This document shows positions 18,949 to 27,188 of a stretch of 64,000 nt of DNA, in pieces. A program made the position numbers and the translations under genes. The DNA is from Microcaldota archaeon. Its GTDB lineage: Archaea > Micrarchaeota > Micrarchaeia > Micrarchaeales > Micrarchaeaceae. The stretch is from positions 62,001 through 126,000 of the forward strand of contig JAJZBL010000002.1 in NCBI GenBank assembly GCA_021798935.1, in the 5' to 3' direction. How positions within the stretch are numbered: position 1 is the stretch's first letter; every line of letters starts with the position of its first letter. The notes beneath the pieces are model-generated. The model was not told the origin of the DNA. It made no database searches and worked only from the letters and a program-made list of their open reading frames with translations.

Positions 18949-18981
18949 AAATTATATTTTGAAGATTAAATAGATGATTAT

Positions 18982-19731
18982 TCATCGCACCCCCTGGGTC
19001 TCTGGTGTAAGTATGCTTATGCCAGAACTTGTTATGCTATATGGGGCTAGGAACCAGCTATGGTCACTGCCTCTCATCTTTACCACTTCAAGTGTCAATT
19101 GCCTTTTGTCCTGCTCGCCCAATTCATACATCATTATTATTCCATCAAATGTGAAAAACTCTGGCTCGAACTTTATATTTCTTCTTTCGCTTGATGAGAC
19201 TTCTACGGTAAAGAGCGATGTTACTCCCATCGATCTTAGCTTTGATATAAGAGAGAGTAAAGCTATCCTGTAATTTGTGTTGTCAGGTATCAGAAGGTGC
19301 AGCAGAGAGATTGAGTCTATCACTACGAATTTTGATCCATTTGCAACTATCATGTCATCTATGTCAGATATAATCGAACTAAATGAATAGCTTGAAGAAT
19401 CAGTTTTCTCGGTTATTTTAAGTGCAACCGAACTTCCACCTATCTGGAGCAAATGTTTTTCTTCAAGCTTTTCTATATCATTGAATTCAGTAAATACCTC
19501 TTTAGCATTCTTTATTATACTCTCAGGGGGCTCTTCAAAAGATATGAAAGTTGATGGTATCCCTGATTGGGCCATCTTATAGGCTATTTCAAAACTCATC
19601 AGCGTTTTCCCTGCTCCTGGCACTCCTCCTACCATAATCTGGTTATCTGAGGGAATCCCTCCATAAAGCATGTAGTCTAATCCTTTTATCCCAGTCTTCA
19701 ATTTTACAATTTTATCTTTCATTTCACTCAT
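18982..19731 (-). CDS. KaiC/RecA-superfamily single-domain ATPase
   Basis: Opens with KLKTGIKGLDYMLYGGIP, the KaiC-like entry sequence. Walker A GVPGAGKT is at 36-43, catalytic Glu pair FEEPP at 66-67, and Walker B VVIDS at 136-140. One RecA fold of about 240 residues, without the second KaiC domain. Archaeal single-domain KaiC-like proteins (such as ArlH relatives) often act as phosphorylation-dependent switches on membrane or motility complexes; the partner here is unknown. The gene is followed on the same strand by the Cys-rich surface protein. A notable inverted repeat covers the bases just upstream of its start (see 19737-19765). Confidence 0.85.
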   Translation of the reverse strand: MSEMKDKIVKLKTGIKGLDYMLYGGIPSDNQIMVGGVPGAGKTLMSFEIAYKMAQSGIPSTFISFEEPPESIIKNAKEVFTEFNDIEKLEEKHLLQIGGSSVALKITEKTDSSSYSFSSIISDIDDMIVANGSKFVVIDSISLLHLLIPDNTNYRIALLSLISKLRSMGVTSLFTVEVSSSERRNIKFEPEFFTFDGIIMMYELGEQDKRQLTLEVVKMRGSDHSWFLAPYSITSSGISILTPETQGVR

Positions 19732-19736
19732 CGTTA

Positions 19737-19765
19737 AGTAATCACATGTGACTATGTGACTTACT
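19737..19765. promoter_or_regulatory. Inverted repeat before the KaiC-like gene (possible operator)
   Basis: Left arm AGTAATCACAT and right arm ATGTGACTTACT are reverse complements except for one extra base. The centre also contains the perfect 10-bp palindrome TCACATGTGA (19742-19751). The repeat begins six bases upstream of the start codon at 19731, so a bound protein would block the promoter or 5' leader. Confidence 0.55.
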
Positions 19766-19826
19766 CCAACAGCTGGAGGGTGTGAAATTTACTAACCACA
19801 CCGTTAAAGCCGAAACCACCGGTTAT

Positions 19827-19850
19827 TTATTGCAATAAAATATATAAAAG
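19827..19850 (+). promoter_or_regulatory. Palindrome plus TATA box upstream of the 19972 gene
   Basis: TTATTGCAATAA (19827-19838) is a perfect 12-bp palindrome that runs into AAAATATATAAAAG, a good archaeal TATA element. A second TATA-like sequence (TTTTTATATATTTG) lies at about 19907-19920, nearer to the gene. Either could drive the membrane protein gene at 19972. Confidence 0.4.
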
Positions 19851-19971
19851 CTTTGTCCCGAAGAACGTATCTTTGTTGCTACTATAATTCTCTATTATTA
19901 AGAGATTTTTATATATTTGCTTCTCCTTACAAAATTATTTAGTTTTTTATGTTACTATCTTTAATGATTTC

Positions 19972-20808
19972 ATGAAGAAGAAATTCTTATACATAGGGAT
20001 AGCTTTAATCCTTGTATCGATTATAATATTTGGTTACATAGTGCATGTAGTAAGCTCTATAAGTTCACCTTCTGTACAATCAAAATTAGGGATAGTTAAT
20101 TATACAATAAGCAAGGGAGGATTTGAAAGTTATAACTTTACATCCAATGGAAATAAAAGTGCATTTATAGCATTAATAGGTAAAAAAATCGACTTCTTTT
20201 TATTCAATTCTTCTGGATATAATTTGTGGCTTGGCAATGCAACATTAGCAAATGCTGAGAATTTGGAAGGCAGAGGGACAATGATTATAGCCTTGAATTC
20301 GACCAATTTTACAATGCCATTGCCTAGCAGCGAGAATATCTATTATATGGCAAAAAGCCTGAATAAAACCGACCTTAAAAATGGCATATTGCCTGTAGGA
20401 AATTATACCTCTGTTTTTTACAATGGGCCTGGAAGCTATTCTGCAAATTACTCTACTTATGTTGTGCTTACATACCTGCCTTCATCTAAACTGTCTTATT
20501 TAGGAGGATTCATCGGCGACTTTGCCATACTTGGTGTTGTAGCCATAATAGCATTCATAGCTGGCATAATCATTATACTCTATGCATTTCTAAGTAAAGA
20601 GAAAGTATCCAACAATTCAAGTTTTCAGGGAAAAGGCAAACCGAAGGGCAAAGATTCAAATAACCAAGAAGATAAATATATAGATGACTTATATAGTTAT
20701 GTTGACAATGGGAAAAATATTACTAATAAAAAGCTCAAATCTGCTAAAGCAACAGTCACTAAAGGACCGAAGAAGGGCAGCAAGCCAAAGCAGCAGGAAG
20801 ACAATTGA
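19972..20808 (+). CDS. Two-helix membrane protein with outer domain and basic cytoplasmic tail
   Basis: Hydrophobic segment at about 5-28, then about 150 residues with N-x-S/T sequons (extracytoplasmic), then a second membrane helix (about 183-206), then a Lys/Ser/Asn-rich tail of about 70 residues ending in KKGSKPKQQEDN. Both termini would be inside. No family recognised. It is six bases before the HTH regulator frame on the same strand, so the two are probably co-transcribed and the membrane protein could feed a signal to the regulator; this is inference from position only. Confidence 0.7.
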   Translation: MKKKFLYIGIALILVSIIIFGYIVHVVSSISSPSVQSKLGIVNYTISKGGFESYNFTSNGNKSAFIALIGKKIDFFLFNSSGYNLWLGNATLANAENLEGRGTMIIALNSTNFTMPLPSSENIYYMAKSLNKTDLKNGILPVGNYTSVFYNGPGSYSANYSTYVVLTYLPSSKLSYLGGFIGDFAILGVVAIIAFIAGIIIILYAFLSKEKVSNNSSFQGKGKPKGKDSNNQEDKYIDDLYSYVDNGKNITNKKLKSAKATVTKGPKKGSKPKQQEDN

Positions 20809-20838
20809 TTAAGGTTGAATCAAATAAAAGTTGGTTTT

Positions 20839-21531
20839 ATGAATAGTTTGGAAGAGAAGATTGCTGGGGAGATAACCCTTTCAGATAGCCCTGGCAGTGT
20901 GATGAAGAAATGGAGGGAGCTTTTTGGAATAACACAGGTAGAACTTTCAAAGGCCCTTAAGATCTCAACATCAACAATAAGCGATTATGAAAGCAACAGA
21001 AGGCTCAGCCCGGGAGTTGGTGTAATAAGGAGATTTGTAGAGATGCTCCTTTACATAGATGAAAATAAAGGAGGAGAGGTAAGAAAAAGCCTGAATATGC
21101 TGAACAATGAAAATGGCGAAAGTGATCTTCCTTACCTAATACATGATTTTATTGCCCCCGTAAACGGAATTGATTTCAACCGCATAATAGAAGGTAAAAT
21201 AGTAGCCAGCCAGAATTATCTGGATAATCTGAGGCTTTTTGGCTATACTAAGCTTGACAGCTTAAGAGTCATATTGGAGATGTCCCCTTCTGAATATCCA
21301 AAGCTGTTTGGTTCAACCAATGAGCGCATTTTCATATTTGAAAATGTATCTACGGGGAGATCTCCAATGGTTGTTATAAGGATAGCACCTATAAAGCCAA
21401 GGATAGTGCTTATACCAAATTTGCAGAATGTTGATAAGTTAGCTATAAGGATAGCACAGATAGAGAAGATACCACTTATAACCACTAGATTGAGCATGAG
21501 TGAAATAGAAGAACGGCTTAACAAATTGTAA
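20839..21531 (+). CDS. XRE-type HTH transcriptional regulator with archaeal C-terminal domain
   Basis: A Cro/C1-type helix-turn-helix lies at about residues 23-60 (KKWRELFGITQVELSKAL..STSTISDYESNRR). About 150 further residues have the alpha/beta pattern of the archaeal family of predicted regulators that pair such an HTH with a conserved ligand-like domain (FIFENVSTGRSPMVVIRIAPIKP, IEKIPLITTRLS). The in-frame TTG at 20815 is less likely than the ATG at 20839, which has GTTGGT upstream. It follows the membrane protein gene closely. The effector molecule is unknown. Confidence 0.8.
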   Translation: MNSLEEKIAGEITLSDSPGSVMKKWRELFGITQVELSKALKISTSTISDYESNRRLSPGVGVIRRFVEMLLYIDENKGGEVRKSLNMLNNENGESDLPYLIHDFIAPVNGIDFNRIIEGKIVASQNYLDNLRLFGYTKLDSLRVILEMSPSEYPKLFGSTNERIFIFENVSTGRSPMVVIRIAPIKPRIVLIPNLQNVDKLAIRIAQIEKIPLITTRLSMSEIEERLNKL

Positions 21532-21606
21532 GCCAATAAGTTGCTAAGCATTTTGATTCTTTTGGATTATCCAAGAGCACTGCACTTTTATTTAATATTC
21601 TTTCCT

Positions 21607-22332
21607 CTATCCCCATACATCTGCTTTTATCTTCTTTGGATCTACTTTTAGTTCAGCCAATGAATCCTTCATAGCTTTTACGAAATTAAGAGGACCACAT
21701 ATGTAAACAGTCCTTTCGCTTACATCTGGAGCATATTCTTTTATTTTGCTGCTGTCTATGTGCCCTTTTTCGCCATCCCAATGGTCTCCCTCAGAAGGCC
21801 TTGTCACTGTTATCACTTTCTTCATCTTAAGCTCTTTGCTCAAGCTGTAGAGCTCATCCTTCAATATTATCTCTGATGGGTATTTCACACTGTAAATAAG
21901 GATCGCATCAGTACCATAATTATGCTTCTTTATATTTCTCATCATAGATATAAATGGAGCAAAACCTGTCCCTCCAGCTATGAAAAGTACCTTTTTGTCC
22001 TCTTCAGGGACAAACCTAAATTGGCCTGATGGCCCTGATACGATAAATTTGTCTCCTATCTTAGAGTCAAGGAAATGGCTGCGGTGGCCATTGTGCTCTT
22101 TTACTACAAAAAACTCCATTATTTCAGAATCAGGATCTGAGGCTATTGAAAATGCCCTCCCTATATACTGCTTGCCATCAGGATCAATTCCGTATATCAT
22201 GACAAACATTCCGGCATCAAACTTCATAGGCTTTCCATCTACCGGCTTCAACCGGACTATCTGGACTTCTGGGGTGCCACTGAAGTTCTCAACAAGCTCA
22301 TACGTCTTTCTCTCTATTTTATACATTTCCAT
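21607..22332 (-). CDS. Ferredoxin-NADP reductase-like flavoprotein
   Basis: FAD-binding RAFSIAS (59-65, the RxYS-type motif with Phe for Tyr), followed by the NAD(P)-binding GGTGFAP at 120-126 and the terminal CGPLNFVKAM. At 241 residues it is a two-domain FNR without an iron-sulfur domain, so it moves electrons between NAD(P)H and a separate carrier such as ferredoxin. The ATG has GGGAG upstream. It lies downstream of the E2 gene on the same strand, separated by about 230 bases, so co-transcription is possible but not certain. It is not a lipoamide dehydrogenase: no redox-active CxxxxC is present. Confidence 0.88.
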   Translation of the reverse strand: MEMYKIERKTYELVENFSGTPEVQIVRLKPVDGKPMKFDAGMFVMIYGIDPDGKQYIGRAFSIASDPDSEIMEFFVVKEHNGHRSHFLDSKIGDKFIVSGPSGQFRFVPEEDKKVLFIAGGTGFAPFISMMRNIKKHNYGTDAILIYSVKYPSEIILKDELYSLSKELKMKKVITVTRPSEGDHWDGEKGHIDSSKIKEYAPDVSERTVYICGPLNFVKAMKDSLAELKVDPKKIKADVWG

Positions 22333-22561
22333 ATTGACTCCCTAAATTTGTCTTTATTAAAAGTGCTGTATTTTGCAATTAGTTTAATAATTATACTTTT
22401 AAATACTGCAGTGGTTATTTTGGATTACAGGATAACTTTGAAGGCAATCATTACAATTCAAGATATCAAGCCCACAAATGCCACAAAGGCTGGAAGCACA
22501 GACTATAATATTATATATCTGTGCAAATGTACCTTTAAACTTTTGCCACTTAACTCTATTG

Positions 22562-23860
22562 TCATATCAGAGTAAGCATGTAGGGATTCTCCAGCAGCCT
22601 CTTCAGCTCATTTCCGAAATCTGCAGCTGCTGCACCATCTACAACCCTATGGTCAAAGGTTAAAGTAAACTCCATTACCTTTCCTGGTACTACGACTCCA
22701 TTCTTTACAACTGGGGTATCCTTTATTATGCCGAATGAAAGTATTGCTACGTCTGGCGGGTTGATTATAGGCATACCCATGTATCCCCCACCCAAGCTGC
22801 CGATGTTTGTTATCGTGAATGATGTTCCTTTCATCTCATTCAGCTGTATAGTTTTGCTGTAAAGCTTTTCCCTCAAATCTGTAAGGTCTTTGGCAATTTG
22901 GAGTATGCTTTTCTTGTCTGCATCTTTTATCACTATTATCTTCAGCCCTTCATCTGTCTTTGCTCCTAATCCTATATTGTAATACTCCTTAAGCGTTACC
23001 TCTTTCTTTTCCGGATCATAGCTTGCATTGAAGTATGGATTATCCTTAAGAGCTATGGTTGCAGCCTTTATCATGAATGGAAGGTATGTAAGCTTTATGT
23101 TGAAATCTTTCATAAAGCTCTCTTTTGTCTTTTCTACAATATCTACCAAGTTGCTTGAATCTATAAGATCCATATGTGATGCTACAGGTATAGAATTTGA
23201 TGCCTCCATGTTCTTTGCTATCACTTTCCTCAAAAATGATAGGGGTACCTTTTTAACAGGTCCATAATTATCTGTTGATCCTATCTGCTCTGTTTGGCCC
23301 TGCTGCGGTTGCTGCATTTTTATATCGCTTGAAGCGGTATTCTCATGCTTTGGCTCTGCACTTTGGTTTCCTGATGCATAAGCTTTCACATCTTCTTCTA
23401 AGATCTTCCCATTTGGGCCTGTCCCTTTCACCTTAGATATATCAATATTCAGATTTAGGGCAAGCTTTTTTACAGCAGGCGTTGCCATTATGCTCCTCTG
23501 TTGGCTAGTTGATACAGGGGCTTCCGGTTTTGGGTTTTCTGATTTTTCCTTTGCTTCATTCTTGCTAGTTTCAGGTTGTACACTTTCGTTCTGGCTGGTT
23601 GCTCCTGCTTTATACGAGGATACCTCATCTTTTGTTCCAACCAATGCAAGCGTGTCTCCAGGCTTTACTTGTGCGCCACTTGCAACTGTATATTTTATAG
23701 TGCCATCTATTGGAGTGGGTATATTTACTACTGCTTTGTCTGTTTCTATCTCCATTATGGTTTCATCTTCTTTTACTTCGTCTCCATCTGCATGGTTAAG
23801 CTTTACCACATTCCCTTCCGTTATGCCTTCTCCTATATCTACAAATTTTACAAATTCCAT
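22562..23860 (-). CDS. 2-oxoacid dehydrogenase complex E2 (dihydrolipoyl acyltransferase)
   Basis: One N-terminal lipoyl domain with the lipoylated Lys42 in ETDKA, an Ala/Pro/Glu-rich linker, a peripheral-subunit-binding domain at about 125-162 (MATPAVKKLA..GTGPNGKILEEDV), then the catalytic trimer domain ending with HRVVDG (H404, D408). It transfers the acyl group made by E1 to CoA. A GTG three codons earlier (23869) is possible, but the ATG at 23860 gives the normal MEFVKFVDIGEG start. It is encoded immediately after E1 beta in the same operon. No E3 gene and no lipoate ligase is seen in the window. Confidence 0.94.
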   Translation of the reverse strand: MEFVKFVDIGEGITEGNVVKLNHADGDEVKEDETIMEIETDKAVVNIPTPIDGTIKYTVASGAQVKPGDTLALVGTKDEVSSYKAGATSQNESVQPETSKNEAKEKSENPKPEAPVSTSQQRSIMATPAVKKLALNLNIDISKVKGTGPNGKILEEDVKAYASGNQSAEPKHENTASSDIKMQQPQQGQTEQIGSTDNYGPVKKVPLSFLRKVIAKNMEASNSIPVASHMDLIDSSNLVDIVEKTKESFMKDFNIKLTYLPFMIKAATIALKDNPYFNASYDPEKKEVTLKEYYNIGLGAKTDEGLKIIVIKDADKKSILQIAKDLTDLREKLYSKTIQLNEMKGTSFTITNIGSLGGGYMGMPIINPPDVAILSFGIIKDTPVVKNGVVVPGKVMEFTLTFDHRVVDGAAAADFGNELKRLLENPYMLTLI

Positions 23861-23880
23861 ATCAAACACACTTCATTATT

Positions 23881-24846
23881 TCAAGAATTCATAAGCTTCT
23901 TTATGCTGTAAAGTATCCTGTTCTTGTTTGGCACCCAGTAATCCTCATCTCCTGAGAAAGGATATGGGAAACTAAATCCTCCCAGCCTCATTACAGGTGA
24001 TTTCAAATCATACAAAGATTTCTCGCCTATCCTTGCAGCAATTTCTGCTCCTGCACCAAATGAAAGAGGGGCTTCATGCAGCACGAGTGCCCTTCCTGTC
24101 TTTCTCACACTTGAGAGTATTGCAGATTCATCCAATGGATTTATTGTTCTAAGATCCAATATATCAGCAGATAAGTTATTCTCCTTTACCACTTCCTGAG
24201 CGGGCCTTACCATAGTGCCATAGGTTATTATAGTAAAATCATCACCCTCATTCACAAGATTAGCTTTTCCGGCTGGAACTTCATACATTCCCTCCGGAAC
24301 TTCCTGCTTGAAAAGCCTGTATAATTTAGTAGGCTCCAGGAATATTACAGGATCATCCATATGTGATGCTTTTATCAGCATTCCTTTTGCATCATAAGGA
24401 TTTGATGGCTCCATCACAACTAATCCTCCTATATGGGAGAACAATGCTTCTGGGCTCTCAGAATGATGCTCCAATGTCTTTACGCCTCCACTGACTGGCA
24501 TCCTTAATACCATAGGTATCTTTATATTGCCTCTTGTCCTGCTCCTATACCTGGCGGCATGCGCTGCGAGCTGGTTAAATGCAAGATAAGAGAAGCCCGC
24601 AAACTGTATCTCTGGGAATGGATGCATTCCAGAGAGCGCCATCCCTATGGAAGTTCCTATTATAGAAGATTCAGCAAGTGGTGTATCTATTACCCTATTT
24701 GGTCCGTACTTGTCAAAAAGCCCATCAGTTACCCTGAATACTCCGCCATCCTTACCTACATCCTCTCCTAATATTATTGCTTTTGAGTTTTCCTCTAAGC
24801 ATAAATCAAGTGCATTATTAAGTGCAGTTACCATATTCGTTATCAT
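23881..24846 (-). CDS. 2-oxoacid dehydrogenase E1 component, beta subunit
   Basis: Transketolase-like beta subunit of the thiamine-diphosphate decarboxylase. GEDVGKDGGVFRVTDGL, DTPLAESSIIGTSIGMA and PEIQFAGF are characteristic, followed by the C-terminal domain with LDLRTINPLD and the conserved HEAPLSFGAGAEIAA. Length (321) is standard. Ten bases separate it from E1 alpha, and GTGAGATG upstream of the ATG can act as ribosome binding site. It forms the alpha2beta2 E1 that decarboxylates pyruvate or a branched-chain 2-oxoacid; sequence alone does not fix the substrate. Confidence 0.95.
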   Translation of the reverse strand: MITNMVTALNNALDLCLEENSKAIILGEDVGKDGGVFRVTDGLFDKYGPNRVIDTPLAESSIIGTSIGMALSGMHPFPEIQFAGFSYLAFNQLAAHAARYRSRTRGNIKIPMVLRMPVSGGVKTLEHHSESPEALFSHIGGLVVMEPSNPYDAKGMLIKASHMDDPVIFLEPTKLYRLFKQEVPEGMYEVPAGKANLVNEGDDFTIITYGTMVRPAQEVVKENNLSADILDLRTINPLDESAILSSVRKTGRALVLHEAPLSFGAGAEIAARIGEKSLYDLKSPVMRLGGFSFPYPFSGDEDYWVPNKNRILYSIKKLMNS

Positions 24847-24855
24847 ATAATCATC

Positions 24856-25929
24856 TCACTGCCAAAAATTATTCTTCAATGCTTCATCTTCTTCTTCCTT
24901 TAAAGTCTCAGGCATGAAACTATATACATTGTCGAACATCGCTTTTGGATTCGCTTTCGCTTCATTAACCTTGGCTGTTGCATTGTCTATTAAAGACTTA
25001 TTCTGATTTTGCATATCTTCTTCCATGGAATCATTCCAAAGCTTGTTTGATGCAAGATACTTTCTCAAGCGCAATATTGGGTCTTTTGGCTTCCAAGGGT
25101 CAACTTCAGACTCTGGCCTGTACTTTGTAGGGTCATCGGAAGTCGTATGCATTCCCATCCGGTATGTCAATGCTTCTATGACAAAGGGCTTGCCAGAATT
25201 TTTTACAGAATCTAATGCATCCTTTGTTGCCTTATATACTGCGATTACATCGTTGCCATCAACCTGTATTGCGTCTAATCCTGCAGCTACAGCCTTCTGT
25301 GCAAGAGTCTTTGAAGCTGTCTGCTTTGACCTAGGCACTGAAATAGCCCATTCATTATTCTCTATTATAAATATTATAGGAAGGTTGAATACACCTGCAA
25401 AGTTCATCGCCTCGTAGAAGTCTCCTTCTGATGTAGAGCCATCACCTCCATAAACTATAACGGCATTTTTGTACTTCTGATATTTCATGCTGAATGCTAT
25501 GCCTGCTGCTTGTGTATATTGGCTTCCTACAGCTATTACTTCAGGGGTAAGATGCTTCTGCAAAACGGATGAATAAGCCTCTTCATATCCCTTTACCGCA
25601 ATGAAGAGATTCTCTAACGGAACTCCTCTTATTATGAATGGAAGATGGTTCCTGAATGTAGGGACTATAAAATCAGATTCTTCTGCAGCATATGCACTGC
25701 CTGCCTGTACCGCTTCCTCGCCATTTAAGGGAGCAAATGTAGCTACCTTACCCAACCTCTGCAATGCAAGCAATTTGTTGCTGACAGCTCTTCCAAGATT
25801 CATAAATTTATAAAGTTCAATTAGCTTTTTGGAATCAAGATCTTTTGGAAATAAACTATTGTCTATATTCCCATCCTCGTCCATTATCTGCATGTTTTTT
25901 ATGCTTCCGTTAAATACCTCCTTTATCAT
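24856..25929 (-). CDS. 2-oxoacid dehydrogenase E1 component, alpha subunit
   Basis: Contains the thiamine-diphosphate motif GDG..(about 25)..NN (YGGDGSTSEGDFYEAMNF to IIENNEWAIS), TYRMGMHTTSDDPTKYR with the phosphorylation-loop-like region, and DPILRLRKYL. It resembles the archaeal (Thermoplasma-like) branched-chain/pyruvate E1 alpha more than the long eukaryotic type. GTG at 25938 is in frame, but GTGGTAATA then serves as ribosome binding site for the ATG at 25929. First gene of the E1alpha-E1beta-E2 operon. Most archaea oxidise pyruvate with a ferredoxin oxidoreductase, so this complex is notable and fits aerobic or acidophilic lineages. Confidence 0.94.
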   Translation of the reverse strand: MIKEVFNGSIKNMQIMDEDGNIDNSLFPKDLDSKKLIELYKFMNLGRAVSNKLLALQRLGKVATFAPLNGEEAVQAGSAYAAEESDFIVPTFRNHLPFIIRGVPLENLFIAVKGYEEAYSSVLQKHLTPEVIAVGSQYTQAAGIAFSMKYQKYKNAVIVYGGDGSTSEGDFYEAMNFAGVFNLPIIFIIENNEWAISVPRSKQTASKTLAQKAVAAGLDAIQVDGNDVIAVYKATKDALDSVKNSGKPFVIEALTYRMGMHTTSDDPTKYRPESEVDPWKPKDPILRLRKYLASNKLWNDSMEEDMQNQNKSLIDNATAKVNEAKANPKAMFDNVYSFMPETLKEEEDEALKNNFWQ

Positions 25930-26036
25930 TATTACCACACTCTCAATATTTTAATGAAAATTAAATATTAAGTTTGTTTGTATTCGTTTATTGGCTAATT
26001 GCAATTCGTCATTAATCTAACATTGCAAAAGACCTG

Positions 26037-27188
26037 TCATGCCTTGGCATGTATTGGCTCCAAATAAGTAGCCAAAGGGAGTTCCAGAAAGTTCTTTACC
26101 TCATTGCTATCCTTTATAATAGGCAGGTATTTGAACTTCTCCAGATATTTCCAATATGGGGAGAATATGAAATTCGCATCATCTATGCTGAAGTCGATGC
26201 TTCTGCCTTGGCATAAATCATATAACTTGTCTGCGAAGATCTCTGCTGTATTCTTTCCTACAGGATTGCCAGATTCGAGGACATGGAATTTGTCATCATA
26301 CAGCGTCCATACCCCTTTGTACATCGATGTAAATTCTATATCAGAATCGACATAGTCAAGCCTAAGTGTGTAATTATTGCCAAAAGTGAAATCAACGAAC
26401 TTGTGGGCAAGGCTGCTTACAACTCCTTTTGCTATATATATTTCTGCTTTGAAGTTTTCTGAGAAAAATCTTCCTTTCATGCTAACTACTTCATGAATAC
26501 CTGTAGGGAGAGAGTCATGGTACTTTTGATTAACCCTATATCCCGTGCATGAATCTAAGCTTATTGCATCAGCAAGTGCACCTTTTAGATATATTTCAAA
26601 TGGATGTATCCAATCGAGGAAAATCCCTCCGTTGTCAAGGCCAAAAAGCCACGTAGCCCTTCTGCTGTCTTCCTCATTCTCCTTTTCAAAGAATACACTT
26701 CTGCTACTTACAACCTTTCCATATTCAGTGGTATATTTTTTTAATAAGGAGCTTAGGTTCAATGTGAGGATCTTGTATGCATAATGAAGATGAAGATAGA
26801 ATTTGCTCTCGAGATTATTGGATTTTATATACTCGATTACACGGCTGTAATCCTCGGCATTAGTTGCTATAGCTTTTTCTACAACAGCCTTTTTTCCATG
26901 CGAAAGTGCATCGATTATGTGAGCAGCGTGAAACTCATTAGGGTCTGATACATACACAATGTCGACACCCTCAAAGAAACCTTCAGGCAATGGGGTATTC
27001 GGAGTGACTGAGAAGTACCTGCTCTCATCTATACCAAGAGTTGAGAGAAACTCCTTCTTCTTCTCATATCTGCTTAAGCCAGCTATTTTATAAAGTTCAA
27101 TTCCTTGCTTCTTTTGCAATGATGGATAAAGGCGTGAAAACCAGTGGCCATCCCCTATTGAAGCTATCCTGCAAGTCATGTTAGTCAT
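26037..27188 (-). CDS. Gfo/Idh/MocA-family NAD(P)-dependent sugar oxidoreductase
   Basis: An N-terminal Rossmann region (RIASIGDGHWFSRLYPSL), DIVYVSDPNEFHAAHIIDALSHGKKAVVEKAIA (the EKP motif reads EKA), and a C-terminal alpha/beta domain with GGIFLDWIHPFEIYL holding the catalytic-type Asp/His. About 383 residues, normal for the family. Its ATG overlaps the stop of the 6-phosphogluconate dehydrogenase gene by four bases (ATGA), so they are translationally coupled. The partner suggests a sugar or sugar-phosphate substrate, possibly glucose 6-phosphate; that is inference. The N-terminal glycine motif GDGHWF is unusual for a GxGxxG. Confidence 0.82.
   Translation of the reverse strand: MTNMTCRIASIGDGHWFSRLYPSLQKKQGIELYKIAGLSRYEKKKEFLSTLGIDESRYFSVTPNTPLPEGFFEGVDIVYVSDPNEFHAAHIIDALSHGKKAVVEKAIATNAEDYSRVIEYIKSNNLESKFYLHLHYAYKILTLNLSSLLKKYTTEYGKVVSSRSVFFEKENEEDSRRATWLFGLDNGGIFLDWIHPFEIYLKGALADAISLDSCTGYRVNQKYHDSLPTGIHEVVSMKGRFFSENFKAEIYIAKGVVSSLAHKFVDFTFGNNYTLRLDYVDSDIEFTSMYKGVWTLYDDKFHVLESGNPVGKNTAEIFADKLYDLCQGRSIDFSIDDANFIFSPYWKYLEKFKYLPIIKDSNEVKNFLELPLATYLEPIHAKA

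Noticed and set aside
21607-22332. Flavoprotein as the missing lipoamide dehydrogenase (E3)
   Set aside because: It is half the length and lacks the CxxxxC redox pair; it belongs to the ferredoxin-NADP reductase fold.
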